A DNA stretch of 64,000 nt from an uncultured Lachnospiraceae bacterium (lineage in GTDB: Bacteria > Bacillota > Clostridia > Lachnospirales > Lachnospiraceae): positions 1 through 64,000 of the forward strand of contig CADAOZ010000008.1 in the NCBI GenBank assembly GCA_902789735.1, written 5' to 3'. A model generated the notes under the pieces. The model was not told the DNA's origin. It did not search any database and saw only the letters and a list, made by a program, of their open reading frames with translations. Positions 35,592-45,900 of the stretch are shown here, one piece after another (position 1 is the stretch's first letter; the number at the start of each line of letters is the position of its first letter). Position numbers and translations under genes: made by a program.

Positions 35592-36350
35592 CTATAAATT
35601 TTCCTGGTCCCCGGTTTTTTTTCTTCGTTTCTTTTTGGGCTTTCCGTAATCCGGGTGGGCTTCCATAAAGGCCTGATAGAGGTCCGGCCGTCTTTCCCGG
35701 GTCCGCTGTACCGACTGGTCCAGACGCCAGGCGTCCACTTTAGCGTGGTCGCCGGACAAAAGGATCTCCGGTACCTTTTTCCCCCGCCATTCCTCCGGTC
35801 TGGAATACTGGGGATATTCCAGCAGGCCGTTCATGAAGGAATCGGTCTCGGCCGAATCATGGTTATTGAGGACGCCGGGAATCATGCGGGAAACCGCGTC
35901 GATCAGGACCATGGCCGGCAGCTCGCCGCCGGTCAGGACATAATCACCGATGGATATGTTGTCCGTAACGATCTCCTCCAGGACTCTTTCGTCAATGCCT
36001 TCGTAGTGGCCGCAGAGGATGATCAGGTCCTCCTCCTGCGCCAGCTCCCGGGCAATAGACTGGTTGAAAACAGCCCCCTGGGGCGTCATATAGACGACCC
36101 GTGCCTTCCGGTCTCCGATCCTGTCCTGGACTGCCTGCCAGGCGTCATAGACCGGCTGGGCCTGCATCAGCATGCCGGCGCCTCCGCCGTAGGTATAATC
36201 ATCGACCTTCTTATGTTTGCTGGCGGTATAGTCACGGATATTGACCGCTTCCAGGGACAGCAGCCCCCGGTCCATGGCCCGGCCCAGGATACTGGTGGCA
36301 ATGCCCTGTTCAATCATTTCCGGAAACAATGTCAGTACATGAAACCGCAT
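35592..36350 (-). CDS. trmD: tRNA (guanine-N1)-methyltransferase
   Basis: Methylates G37 of tRNAs with SAM, preventing frameshifting. 252 residues, the usual length. It opens MRFHVLTLFPEMIEQG, carries YGGGAGMLMQ, and has the trefoil-knot SAM site in LCGHYEGIDERV and SIGDYVLTGGELPA. The C-terminus ends in a Lys/Arg-rich tail. It is 11 bases downstream of rimM, in the classic rimM-trmD pair. Confidence 0.97.
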   Translation of the reverse strand: MRFHVLTLFPEMIEQGIATSILGRAMDRGLLSLEAVNIRDYTASKHKKVDDYTYGGGAGMLMQAQPVYDAWQAVQDRIGDRKARVVYMTPQGAVFNQSIARELAQEEDLIILCGHYEGIDERVLEEIVTDNISIGDYVLTGGELPAMVLIDAVSRMIPGVLNNHDSAETDSFMNGLLEYPQYSRPEEWRGKKVPEILLSGDHAKVDAWRLDQSVQRTRERRPDLYQAFMEAHPDYGKPKKKRRKKTGDQENL

Positions 36351-36361
36351 ACCGTCCTCCG

Positions 36362-36880
36362 TTACAGGTCCAGAAGTCCCGGCATCAGCCAGACCTTCAC
36401 GTACCCTTCCTCCAGGTTGACTTCTTTGATACAGTCTTCGATCACGGGGATCAGCAGATCCTTCTGTCCCTGACCCGGCCGCTGCACGCAGTAAACATCA
36501 TTGGCGCCGGTGAAAAGGACGTCCCGGATCTTACCCAGCTCGGTCCCCTCTTCCGTCACGACCCTGAGTCCCAGCAGATCGGGCACATAGTATTCCCCTT
36601 CCTCCAGGGGCAGGGCATCCTCCCTGCTGACCAGCAGGTCCGCGCCCCGCATGCGCTCCACGTCCTCGATCCGGTCCAGCCCCTCGAATCCGATGATCAC
36701 GAATTTCTTGAAAAAACTGACCTTGCGGACTCTGAGCCTTCTGCGCTCTCTGCCTGTATCCAGGATCACTTCCTTCACATCCCGGAAACGGGCGGGATCA
36801 TCTGTGGTCGGAAAGACCTTCACGTCTCCCCGGAGCCCGTGCGTACTGCTTATGACGCCGATTCGAAATTCTTCTGTCAT
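36362..36880 (-). CDS. rimM: 16S rRNA processing protein RimM
   Basis: Assembly factor for the 30S head domain. 172 residues with the N-terminal RimM barrel (FRIGVISSTHGLRGDVKVFPTTD) and C-terminal PRC barrel (YYVPDLLGLRVVTEEGTELGKI, then VEDCIKEV and the LL near the end). AGGAAG precedes the ATG. It is separated from khpA by a terminator and an AT-only palindrome, so rimM-trmD probably has its own promoter. Confidence 0.96.
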   Translation of the reverse strand: MTEEFRIGVISSTHGLRGDVKVFPTTDDPARFRDVKEVILDTGRERRRLRVRKVSFFKKFVIIGFEGLDRIEDVERMRGADLLVSREDALPLEEGEYYVPDLLGLRVVTEEGTELGKIRDVLFTGANDVYCVQRPGQGQKDLLIPVIEDCIKEVNLEEGYVKVWLMPGLLDL

Positions 36881-36950
36881 TTCTTCCTCCCACGGCCCGG
36901 AAGCCGGATCTGTCCGGAACCGCGGGGCCGCTGCCTGGTGGTCTTTTACA

Positions 36951-36986
36951 AATTTTAATTTAAATATAGATATTTAAATTAAAATT
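36951..36986. repeat. 17-bp all-A/T palindrome
   Basis: AATTTTAATTTAAATAT (36951-36967) and its exact reverse complement (36970-36986) are separated by two bases. The 36-base element contains only one G, in a GC-rich region. It lies between the khpA terminator and the rimM start, where it could hold the rimM promoter, an operator or a cruciform. Confidence 0.85.
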
Positions 36987-36991
36987 AAGCA

Positions 36992-37013
36992 GGCGGCAGT
37001 TTCCGCTGCCGCC
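36992..37013 (-). terminator. terminator of rpsP-khpA
   Basis: GGCGGCAG pairs with CTGCCGCC around a six-base loop, eight bases past the khpA stop. On the minus strand it is followed by TGCTTAATTTTAATTTAAA, where the palindrome supplies a loose U-rich tract. Confidence 0.7.
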
Positions 37014-37020
37014 CTGACTT

Positions 37021-37251
37021 TTAATTCTGAATGTCCACATCCACTCTGTATTCTTCTCTGGAAGAAGCTGCTTTTACGACAGAACGTATTGCTTTGGCAA
37101 TCCTGCCCTGTCTGCCGATTACTTTTCCCATATCAGAAGGTGCGACGTGAAGCTGGATCCTGATATCTTTACCATCCTGCTTTTCGGTCACAACGACCTC
37201 TTCGGGATGGTCTACCAGTGCTTTCGCGATAACTTCTACAATTTCTTTCAT
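37021..37251 (-). CDS. khpA: KH-domain RNA-binding protein
   Basis: A 76-residue protein of the YlqC/KhpA family, consisting of a single KH domain with the GxxG loop in VIGRQGRIAKAIR. KhpA binds RNA, often with KhpB, and in streptococci and clostridia affects cell division and small-RNA function. It lies 39 bases after rpsP, its usual neighbour. Confidence 0.93.
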   Translation of the reverse strand: MKEIVEVIAKALVDHPEEVVVTEKQDGKDIRIQLHVAPSDMGKVIGRQGRIAKAIRSVVKAASSREEYRVDVDIQN

Positions 37252-37290
37252 TCTGATTTCCTTCCGATCATAAGGTCAGGAAAAGCTTTC

Positions 37291-37530
37291 TTATTTAATC
37301 CCTGCCTGCTTGAAAAGTTTTTTGACAGCGGTAGTGGGCTGTGCGCCGTTTGCAAGCCATTTCTTTGCAGCCTCGACATCAACCTTGACTGTGCTGGGAT
37401 CTGTGTTGGGATCATAGGTGCCGATGGTATCGATGGCACGGCCGCTCCTGGGGGTCAGGGCGTCTGCTACGACAATTCTGTAAAAAGGTACCTTCTTCTC
37501 GCCGATTCTTGTAAGTCTGATCTTAACCAT
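37291..37530 (-). CDS. rpsP: 30S ribosomal protein S16
   Basis: 79 residues, normal for the family, beginning [23 protein letters not shown], here shortened to the hallmark RLTRIG and PFYRIVVAD motifs, and YDPNTDP. AGGAGG lies before the ATG. It is the first gene of rpsP-khpA. The 190 bases between it and ffh are AT-rich and contain no further gene that I can see. Confidence 0.98.
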   Translation of the reverse strand: MVKIRLTRIGEKKVPFYRIVVADALTPRSGRAIDTIGTYDPNTDPSTVKVDVEAAKKWLANGAQPTTAVKKLFKQAGIK

Positions 37531-37720
37531 TTCTTCCTCCTTGCTATTTCTATGGTCTTTTTTCTAATTTATATCAGAACGGGACGCTGTGTCCGGGATC
37601 TGTCGCTTCTTGATATTATTGATTTATACTGCTTTATATTACTGATTTTTGTATAACGCTGATTTTATGTATGACAAAATTTTGCTTCTGTCATATTCCG
37701 TTATCCGGACGGACCCGGAA

Positions 37721-39109
37721 TCAGAAGGGGAAGCCGCCCCTTTTGCCGCCCATCAAGCCGCCCAGACCGCCCATGCCGCCGAATCCGCCGCCGCGGCGCC
37801 GGCCTTTGGGCATCTGTTTCATCATTTTCTGCATCTGTGTGAACTGCTTGATAAAGCGGTTGACCTCCGCCACGCTGTTGCCTGAGCCTTTGGCAATCCT
37901 GTATTTCCTCTGGGGCGTCAGGAGCCTGGGGTTGGCCCGCTCGTCCGGGGTCATGCTCAGGATGATGGCTTCTGTTCGCTTGAGCTGCTTTTCGTCGATG
38001 GCGTTCTCCAGGTCATTCCGGTTGATGCCCATGCCGGGCAGCATGCCCAGGATGCTGGACAATCCGCCCATCTTACGCATCTGCTTCATGCTCTCCAGGT
38101 AGTCGTTGAAATCGAACCTGCCCTTTTTGAGCCTGGCGGCCATGTCCCTGCTGTTTTCCTCATCCTGCTTGTCCAGGGAAGCCTGGGCCTTGTCGATCAG
38201 GGTCAGGACATCTCCCATGCCCAGGATCCGGCTGGCCATACGGTCGGGATAGAACTGCTCCAGATCCTCCAGCTTCTCACCCATACCTACATAGAGGATA
38301 GGCTTGCCGGTAACAGCCTTGATGGAAAGGGCCGCGCCGCCGCGGGTATCGCCGTCCATCTTGGAAAGGATGACGCCGTCAATACCGACCTTCTCATCGA
38401 AAGTCTTCGCGACATTGACTGCCTCCTGACCGGTCATGGCGTCGACCACCAGCAGGGTCTCATGCACAGTCACGGCCTCTTTGATATCGGCCAGCTCCTG
38501 CATCATGCCTTCATCGATCTGCAGACGGCCCGCCGTATCCAGCAGGACCACGTTCTCGCCGTTGGCCGCCGCGTGGCGCATGGCTTCCTTCGCTATGTCT
38601 GCGGGTTTGTGCCGGTCTCCCATGGTGAAGACCTCAACGCCCACCTTGTCGCCGTTGACCTGCAGCTGTTTGATCGCAGCCGGTCTGTAAACGTCCAGCG
38701 CGACCAGCAGGGGCTTTCTGCCCCTTGATTTCATCTTGCCGGCGATCTTGGCGGCCGTTGTCGTTTTACCGGCACCCTGGAGGCCGGCCATCATGATGAC
38801 GGTGGTCTGTCCGCCGGGCAGAAGGGTGATCTCCGTGGTCTCGGAGCCCATCAGCCGGGTCAGTTCCTCATTGACGATCTTAATGACCATCTGGGCCGGA
38901 TTCAGTCCGTGCATGACGTCTTCGCCGATGGCCCGTTCCTCAATGGATTTGGTGAACTGGCGGACCACCTTGAAATTGACGTCCGCTTCCAGCAGGGCCA
39001 TCTTGACCTCACGCAGCGCTGCCTTGACGTCCGCTTCTGTCAGACGTCCCTTGCCGCGCAGGTTCCTGAATATGTTATTCAGCTTATCTGTTAAACTGTC
39101 AAATGCCAT
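37721..39109 (-). CDS. ffh: signal recognition particle protein Ffh
   Basis: GTPase subunit of the signal recognition particle, binding signal sequences and SRP RNA. 462 residues with the NG domain (P-loop GLQGAGKTTTAAK, DTAGRL, then TKMD-type SKMDGD) and a C-terminal methionine-rich M domain (MKQMRKMGGLSSILGMLPGMG, with a Gly/Arg/Met tail). The start codon immediately follows the ylxM stop, so the two are translationally coupled. Confidence 0.98.
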   Translation of the reverse strand: MAFDSLTDKLNNIFRNLRGKGRLTEADVKAALREVKMALLEADVNFKVVRQFTKSIEERAIGEDVMHGLNPAQMVIKIVNEELTRLMGSETTEITLLPGGQTTVIMMAGLQGAGKTTTAAKIAGKMKSRGRKPLLVALDVYRPAAIKQLQVNGDKVGVEVFTMGDRHKPADIAKEAMRHAAANGENVVLLDTAGRLQIDEGMMQELADIKEAVTVHETLLVVDAMTGQEAVNVAKTFDEKVGIDGVILSKMDGDTRGGAALSIKAVTGKPILYVGMGEKLEDLEQFYPDRMASRILGMGDVLTLIDKAQASLDKQDEENSRDMAARLKKGRFDFNDYLESMKQMRKMGGLSSILGMLPGMGINRNDLENAIDEKQLKRTEAIILSMTPDERANPRLLTPQRKYRIAKGSGNSVAEVNRFIKQFTQMQKMMKQMPKGRRRGGGFGGMGGLGGLMGGKRGGFPF

Positions 39110-39451
39110 TTATTCCAGATCCTTTTTGATTTGTTCTGCCGCCTGCAGGACCAGCTGACGGAAATCTTTCCCATCCTCCATAGAGGAAGCGGCTCCGATC
39201 AGCCTGTCCGCGCTCCGGCGGATCTTGTCAAAACGTCCGATCATGCCCAGATGTTCCTCATACCGCTGCATGATCCGGGTGGTACGCCGGATCAGGTCAT
39301 GTACTGCCTGTTTGCTGATTCCTTCTGTCTCCGCGATCTCATTCAGTGAAAGGTCCTCGTAGACCGCCAGCCTGTAGATTTTCTGCTGGTGGGGGGTCAG
39401 CAGCTGCCCGTAAAAATCAAAGAGCAGTCCCTGTTCAACAATATTTTCCAT
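39110..39451 (-). CDS. ylxM: YlxM-family SRP-associated helix-turn-helix protein
   Basis: A 113-residue sigma-70-region-4-like helix-turn-helix protein (LTPHQQKIYRLAVYEDLSL, then EISKQAVHDLIRRTT). YlxM is nearly always next to ffh; in streptococci it binds SRP and stimulates its GTPase. ATG 39451 is used because GGGAG lies six bases before it. It joins ffh with no gap. Confidence 0.92.
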   Translation of the reverse strand: MENIVEQGLLFDFYGQLLTPHQQKIYRLAVYEDLSLNEIAETEGISKQAVHDLIRRTTRIMQRYEEHLGMIGRFDKIRRSADRLIGAASSMEDGKDFRQLVLQAAEQIKKDLE

Positions 39452-39628
39452 TGCGGCTCCCATCTGCCGGCCCTGTTCCCTGCCATAAGGCGAACCGTTC
39501 CATATCGGAAGGCATAAAAAGAACAGGCCGGAATAACCTGACCTGTCCTATTCTATATGCTGGCTTCCGGGATGTCAAGTATTTTTTCTTGACCAGGGTG
39601 TAGACCGGAAGTCTGACGCCGCGTTCCA

Positions 39629-40630
39629 TCAGGAGGCGTCCCTGATCCGCATGGACAGGAAGACCCGGCCCTCGATCCCGTTGATCTGGCTGCCCCTGCC
39701 GTAATCCCAATAGACGAATTCATAAGGATAATAGGGGACATTACCATAATCCGAGATCCATTTTTCATAGTTCTTGAGCCTGCCCAGATCCAGCAGGCCG
39801 CACAGATTGAGCAGGTCTCCCGCCACGACCGGCGTGTAACCGGCATTATCCAGGGCCCTGCAGAAGGCGACGACGCCGGAGGTGACCCGCTCCGTCTGTT
39901 CCTCCGAAGCCCTGCCGAAATCCTCTGCCACGAGCACAGCGACGGTTCCCCTGAAATCAGGGGCCTTTTCCTGCAGTTTCTGGATCACCTCCCGGCCCTG
40001 CTCCTTACCGGATTCCTTGTCATGGATCTTGACAGTGATCCGGACGCCGGCATCCAGCCCCGCTTCGGAAGCGCCGGTCAGATTTTCGACCCAGCGGCTG
40101 TCCTCGATCAGATATTTTTCCGAATTATACCGGCCCATACTGATAAAAGCGTAATCAATGGACTGGTCAGAGACTGTTTCCCAGTCAATGGTCCCGTTGG
40201 CCTCTGTCACGGTCAGGCCGTTCTCGGAGTATCTTCCTTTGGTATCACTGTAGGCCTGTCTGCCCTCCTCGTCCCGGTAGAAACCGTCTTCCTGCAGATT
40301 GTGGCGGGGTACATTGTCCAGAATCTGATAGAAGTTATAGGAGTCATTCTGGGCGACGACCAGATAATCCCGGTACTGGCTGCGGATGGCTTCCAGCGGG
40401 TCGCCGGTCTGCTCCAGATCGTTCTTGAGACTGTCCAGCACCTGGGCCTTTGCCTCTTCACCGGCCTCTTCCACATCCCTGCGGGTATAAGTATCCGGCA
40501 TGAAGATCATGATCAGGAGCCCGCACAGGGAGACCAGGGAGATCACACTCATCAATATGATATTGAACAGATAGATGCCTCTCAGTTTCACTCTGCTCTT
40601 TTTATCCGCTCTTGTATCTTTCAAAATCAC
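39629..40630 (-). CDS. membrane-anchored GH25-like protein, catalytic Asp lost
   Basis: The 333-residue protein has one N-terminal transmembrane helix (YLFNIILMSVISLVSLCGLLI) and an extracellular domain that aligns by eye with GH25 muramidases: NGTIDWETVSDQSIDYAFISMG matches their first strand, and WDYGRGSQINGIEGRVFLSM their terminal WQY-GxDxN-like block. The usual Asp of GIDVS is replaced (GLTVT, residues 138-142), and the LDxE catalytic pair reads LVAE (233-236), so only the Glu remains. Hydrolase activity is doubtful; a peptidoglycan-binding role is possible. It is 35 bases downstream of ilvA and may share its transcript. It ends 177 bases before ylxM. Confidence 0.7.
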   Translation of the reverse strand: MILKDTRADKKSRVKLRGIYLFNIILMSVISLVSLCGLLIMIFMPDTYTRRDVEEAGEEAKAQVLDSLKNDLEQTGDPLEAIRSQYRDYLVVAQNDSYNFYQILDNVPRHNLQEDGFYRDEEGRQAYSDTKGRYSENGLTVTEANGTIDWETVSDQSIDYAFISMGRYNSEKYLIEDSRWVENLTGASEAGLDAGVRITVKIHDKESGKEQGREVIQKLQEKAPDFRGTVAVLVAEDFGRASEEQTERVTSGVVAFCRALDNAGYTPVVAGDLLNLCGLLDLGRLKNYEKWISDYGNVPYYPYEFVYWDYGRGSQINGIEGRVFLSMRIRDAS

Positions 40631-40665
40631 ACCTCCGCTGCTGACGGGCGGCGCCCCGGATCCGG

Positions 40666-41886
40666 TCAGATATTGGTGCTGACCAGCCTGGGGCCATAGC
40701 CCTCCTCTTTGAGCCGGCTGATGATCTGGTTTTTGTGGTCGGTGCCAAAGGCTTCAATGGTGATCCGCAGCTCCACGGCGGAATTGCGGTTGATGGACAC
40801 GAACTGGTTGTGCTCCAGTTTGATGACATTGCCCTTCATATCCGCCAGGACTCCGGATACTCTGTGCAGTTCGCCCGGCTTATCCGGAAGAAGGACCGAT
40901 ACAGTAAAGATACGGTCCCGGAAGATCAGGCCCTGCTGGACCACGGAAGACATGGTAATGATATCCATGTTGCCGCCGGACAGGACAGAAACGACCTTTT
41001 TGCCCCTGCAGTCGATGTGGCCAAGGGCCGCCACGGTCAGCAGGCCGGAGTTCTCAACGACCATCTTGTGGTTTTCCACCATGTCCAGAAAAGCTGTGAC
41101 CAGCTCCTCATCGGGCACCGTGATGACTTCGTCCAGGTTCTGCTGCAGCCAGGGGAAGATCCGGACGCCGGGGGTCTTGACCGCGGTACCGTCCGCAATG
41201 GTATTGACATCGGGCAGGGTCACGACTTTGCCTTCCCGCAGGGAGGCTTTCAGACAGGCCGCCCCGGCGGGCTCCACGCCGATCACCTTCACATTGGGTT
41301 TTAAATATTTGGCAAGGGTGGCGACGCCGGTGGCCAGGCCGCCCCCTCCTACGGGGACCAGGATCATGTCTACCAGGGGCAGGTCCTTGATGATCTCCAT
41401 GGCAATGGTGCCCTGGCCTGTCGCCACATCGGGATCGTCAAAAGGATGAATGAACGTATAGCCGTTCTCCTCGGCCAGCCGGTATGCATGATCGCAGGCT
41501 TCATCGTAGACATCCCCGAACAGGACGACCTCGGCCCCCAGGGCCCTGGTCCGGTTGATCTTGATCAGGGGGGTGCCGGTGGGCATGACGATGACCGCCC
41601 TGGCCCCGAATTCCCTGGCCGCGTAGGCCACGCCCTGGGCATGGTTGCCGGCAGAGGCGGTGATCAGGCCCCTGTCCCTTTCCTCCGGGCTGAGGGTGCT
41701 GATTTTGTAGTAGGCGCCCCGGACCTTGTAAGCGCCGGTACGCTGCATGTTTTCGGGCTTCAGATAGACTTTGCCCCCTGTCTTCTCTGTCAGGTAATCG
41801 GAATAGATCAGGCTGGTATCCAGGGTTACTTTTCTGACGGTCTCATAAGCCTGTTCAAATCTGTCCAATGATAATGCTTCACTCAT
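40666..41886 (-). CDS. ilvA: threonine ammonia-lyase
   Basis: PLP enzyme that deaminates threonine to 2-oxobutyrate, the precursor the ilv operon uses for isoleucine. 406 residues: the catalytic lysine is K54 in RTGAYKVRGA, the phosphate-binding glycine loop is VGGGGLATG, and one ACT domain occupies about 330-405 (TVSVLLPDKPGELHRVSGVL). The single ACT domain is like the TdcB/clostridial type rather than the long two-ACT IlvA, so a catabolic role is possible. It lies between ftsY and the GH25-like gene. Confidence 0.94.
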   Translation of the reverse strand: MSEALSLDRFEQAYETVRKVTLDTSLIYSDYLTEKTGGKVYLKPENMQRTGAYKVRGAYYKISTLSPEERDRGLITASAGNHAQGVAYAAREFGARAVIVMPTGTPLIKINRTRALGAEVVLFGDVYDEACDHAYRLAEENGYTFIHPFDDPDVATGQGTIAMEIIKDLPLVDMILVPVGGGGLATGVATLAKYLKPNVKVIGVEPAGAACLKASLREGKVVTLPDVNTIADGTAVKTPGVRIFPWLQQNLDEVITVPDEELVTAFLDMVENHKMVVENSGLLTVAALGHIDCRGKKVVSVLSGGNMDIITMSSVVQQGLIFRDRIFTVSVLLPDKPGELHRVSGVLADMKGNVIKLEHNQFVSINRNSAVELRITIEAFGTDHKNQIISRLKEEGYGPRLVSTNI

Positions 41887-41956
41887 CTGTATTTCCTCAC
41901 TGTTGTAATATACCGGGACCGGCTGTGTGCCTGCCGCTTCCTTTCACAGAAAACGA

Positions 41957-42883
41957 TCAGTAGAAAAGGGCGTCCACGAACTCGTCGGGATTGAATTTCT
42001 GCAGGTCTTCCAGTTTCTCGCCGACACCGATGAATTTGACGGGAATGCCCAGTTCATTCTGGACCGCGATGGCAATGCCGCCTTTGGCGGTGCCGTCCAT
42101 TTTGGTCAGAATAATGCCGGTCAGGTTGGTGACAGAGGCGAATTCCCGGGCCTGGGAAATGGCGTTCTGACCGGTGGTGCCGTCCAGAACGACCCAGTTC
42201 TCCCGGATGCATCCGGGATATTCCCGGCTGATGACCCGGTCGATTTTGGCCAGCTCGTTCATCAGGTTCTTTTTATTATGGAGCCTGCCTGCCGTATCGC
42301 AGAAGAGCAGGTCGGTCTTTCTGGCTTTGGCAGCGTTGACCGCGTCATAGACCACGCTGGCGGGGTCGGACCCTTCATGGCCGCTGATGATGTCCACATC
42401 CGCCCTTCTGGCCCATTCGGCCAGCTGTTCATTGGCGGCCGCCCGGAAGGTATCAGCGGAAGCGATCAGGACCTTTTTGCCCTGGTTCTTATAATTAGCG
42501 GCCAGTTTGCCGATGGAAGTGGTCTTGCCGACGCCGTTGACGCCGATGACCAGTATGACGGCCGGGCCTTTCTCAAAGTCGTAGGCGTCTTTTCCCTGCT
42601 TCATCTGATTCCGGATGGCCAGAAGCAGCTCCTGCCGGCAGTCGGCCGCCCAGCGGATCTTCTCCTCTTTGACCTGCTGGCGCAGATGGTCCAGCAGCTC
42701 TTCTGTGGTCTTTACGCCGATGTCGCCCATGATCATGGTCTCCTCCAGTTCCTCCAGGAACTCGTCGGTCACCTTGTCATAGGAGGCGAAGACCATATCC
42801 ATGTTGTCGGTGATATTGGCACGGGTCTTGGCCAGCCCTTCTTTCAGTCTGGCAAAAAAGCCTTTCTTTTCTTCCTTGGCCAT
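41957..42883 (-). CDS. ftsY: SRP receptor FtsY
   Basis: Membrane-associated GTPase that docks SRP with its ribosome cargo. 308 residues with a short, amphipathic N-terminus instead of the long acidic A domain of E. coli, typical of Gram-positives. NG-domain landmarks are GVNGVGKTTSIGKLA, DTFRAAA, DTAGRLHNKKNLM, TKMDGTAKGG and GVGEKLEDLQ. It lies 20 bases after smc in the conserved rnc-smc-ftsY order. Confidence 0.97.
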   Translation of the reverse strand: MAKEEKKGFFARLKEGLAKTRANITDNMDMVFASYDKVTDEFLEELEETMIMGDIGVKTTEELLDHLRQQVKEEKIRWAADCRQELLLAIRNQMKQGKDAYDFEKGPAVILVIGVNGVGKTTSIGKLAANYKNQGKKVLIASADTFRAAANEQLAEWARRADVDIISGHEGSDPASVVYDAVNAAKARKTDLLFCDTAGRLHNKKNLMNELAKIDRVISREYPGCIRENWVVLDGTTGQNAISQAREFASVTNLTGIILTKMDGTAKGGIAIAVQNELGIPVKFIGVGEKLEDLQKFNPDEFVDALFY

Positions 42884-42903
42884 ATCCTGTATGTCCTCCT
42901 TTA

Positions 42904-45900
42904 TCAGTCGTCAAGGGATGCCTCGACCAGCGAAACGCTGACCAGCGCGGAGACACCCTTTTCCTGCATGGTGATACCGTAGAGGCGGTCCGCCTCTTCC
43001 ATAGTACCCCTTCTGTGTGTGATAACAATGAACTGTGTATGTTCCGTCAGTTTATGCAGATAACCCGAGAAACGGGTCACGTTGCTCTCGTCCAGCGCCG
43101 CCTCGATCTCATCCAGCAGGCAGAAAGGGGAGGGCTTGAGGTTCTGGATGGCGAACAGGAGCGAGATGGCTGTCAGGGCCTTCTCACCGCCGGAAAGCTG
43201 CATCATATTCTGCAGTTTCTTGCCCGGAGGCTGGGCGATGACACGGACGCCCGCTTCCAGGATATCCATATCCTCCATCAGCTCCAGGCGGCCGCTGCCG
43301 CCTCCGAAGAGTTCCTTGAAGACCCGGTCGAATTCCGTCATGATCTTCTGAAATTCCTCTTTGAACTGCCTGCGCATGGCTTCATCCAGCTCTTCAATGA
43401 TCTTTTCCAGTTTGCCGGTGGCGTCGGTCAGATCGTCGTACTGGCGCTTCTGGAAGGTATACCGTTCCATCAGCTCCCTGTATTCTTCAATGGCGTTGAC
43501 ATTGACGCTGCCCAGATCTTTGATCCTGCGTTTGAGCTTGCCGACCTGTGCCCGCATGGCGGTCAGGTCCGTCAGGGAAGGATCGCGCAGGGCGGCCGCC
43601 TCCGACATGGTAAGTCCGTATTCCTCCCACATATAGGAGACCAGGCTGTCGACCTTCTCCCGGATCCTTTCCTCCGCGGAGGTCAGCCGCAGCAGCTCCT
43701 TATCCAGGGAGGCGGTCCTGGCGGCCAGTTTTTCCCGGTCGGAAAAGCATTTCTTCTGACGGACGTCCAGATCCTCTCTCTGTTCCTGCCAGCGGCGCAG
43801 GAGGGCCTTTTCCTTTTCCCTTTCACTGCTGCCCCTGTCCATGCCGGACCGGGTCTCCGCAATGGCTTTTTCCTTCTCCGCGATGCTCTGCCGGGCGGCG
43901 CGGATGCCTTCCTCTGCTTCTGTCATTTCCTCCCGCAGGCCTTCCAGTTCCTCCCGGATCCGGTCTGCGTTCTGACGCTCATAGGCGGCCTGCTGGTCTG
44001 CTTTCTGCAGCTCCAGCTCCCATTTGCTGACAACGGCCTGCTGGTCTGTCTCAGCCTGCTGCAGGGCGTCCAATTCCTCTTCGAGACTGTCGGCATCGCC
44101 GGTCAGGGTCTCCTCCCGGCTGCCGGACTGGCTGATGGCCCTGCCGGCGGCTTTCAGTTCCTCCTCCAGGGCCGCGGTCTGGGCTTCCAGTTCCTGCTGC
44201 TCCTTCAGGATCTCCTCCCGGGAGTCTGCCGATTCCTTCTGTTTTTCCTGTTCCGTAATGATATTCATACGGGCCGTATTCTGGGCCAGCACGCAGCGCT
44301 GCAGTTCCATCCGCAGGGTCTCGGCCCTGGCCCGCAGATCGGTCCGGTCTTTCTTGATCTCTTCGATCCGGTCCTCGATCCGTTCCTGCTCCTCTTCATA
44401 GCGGGCGATCCTGTCCCGGAGCTCCGCCATCTCCCGTCTTCTGCCCAGGAGATTTCCGCCGCTGCGGAAAGAGCCGCCGCTGATGGCGCCGCCGGGCGTG
44501 AACTGTTCCCCCTCCAGGGTGACCATACTGATCCGGCTGCCGTATTTGCGGCGGATGGAGACCGCCCGGTCATAGGTATCGACAATGATGATCCTGCCCA
44601 GCAGATAGGAAGCCACCGGCCGGAATCTCTGCTCTGTCTGCAGCAGGGAGTCCGCCGGCCCGATCACGCCTTCCTCGCCCAGAACCCGGGGATCCCGGAA
44701 GCCCTGTCCTCCCTGTATATCGGAAAGGGGCAGGAAGGTGGCCCGGCCGGCCTTGCGGTCCTTGAGCATGCGGATCATGCGTCCTGCCGTAGCCGAGTTG
44801 TCCGTCACGATATTCTGGATCCTGCCGCCCAGGGCGACCTCGATGGCAGTCTCGTATTTCTGGTCTGTTTTGAAGAGATCGGCAACGACGCCGATCAGGC
44901 CCGGCTCCCGTTTCTTCTCTTCCATGACCCGGCGGACGCTGCCGCCAAAGCCCTCATAGCGTTCCGTCATGTTGATCAGGGCATCCAGCCGGGACTTTTC
45001 CTGATGGTAAGCCAGCTGGACCCGCCGCAGGTCCTGGTCGGCTGCTGTCAGCAGGGGCTTTTTACTGTCGATGGCCTCTGCCGTCTCCTTCTGCTCCTGC
45101 CGCAGGCGGACGATCCTGCCGCTGATCTCCTCGAACTGATCCTGGTATTCCCGGATCTTCTGTTCCTGCTCCTGTTCGCTGTCCTGAATCCGGTCGATCC
45201 GCTGTGCCAGCTCCTCCCGCCGTCTGCGGTTCTCTTCCTGGCGGGCAGCCAGACCTGCCTGGCGGGATTTAAGGGAGCCTCTCTCCTCAATGATATGGAG
45301 CAGTCCGTTCCTGGCCTGTTCCAGACGGTCATTGGCCTGCAGGGCCCTGGCCTGGATATTGCAGAGGCTGTCAAAGGCCTCCCTGCGGGAACGGCGCAGG
45401 CGCTCCAGTTCCTGTCCCATTGCTTCGGTACGGGCCCGGGTGGCGTCATATTCCTGCTGCTGGCGGCCGATCTGGTCCTGCAGACGGGTCCTGCGTCCCT
45501 CATAGTGCTCCATGGTCTGCCGGGCCGAACTGATCTGCTCCTCAAAGAGACTGATGTCCGCTTCCAGCTTGCTGCGGACTATATCCGCGCCGGCGATCCT
45601 GTCCCGGGTCTCCCCGATCCGCCTGTCGGTCTCGGAGATCTCCTCCTGGATCTTCTGATATTCCTCACCGGCCAGGTCGTAACGCTCTCTGGCTTCTTCC
45701 AGATCGTCCCTGGCGATGTCTTCCTTTTCTTCCAGTTCCTCCAGCCTGGCGGTGTTGGCCTGATTGTCCATCAGGAAAACATTGACCTCCAGACCCTTCA
45801 TTTCCTCCCGGGTATCCAGATAGATCTTCGCCTTCTGAGACTGCTTCTCCAGAGGCCCCACCTGGCGCTCCAGTTCGGACAGAATGTCCCCGATCCGGAC

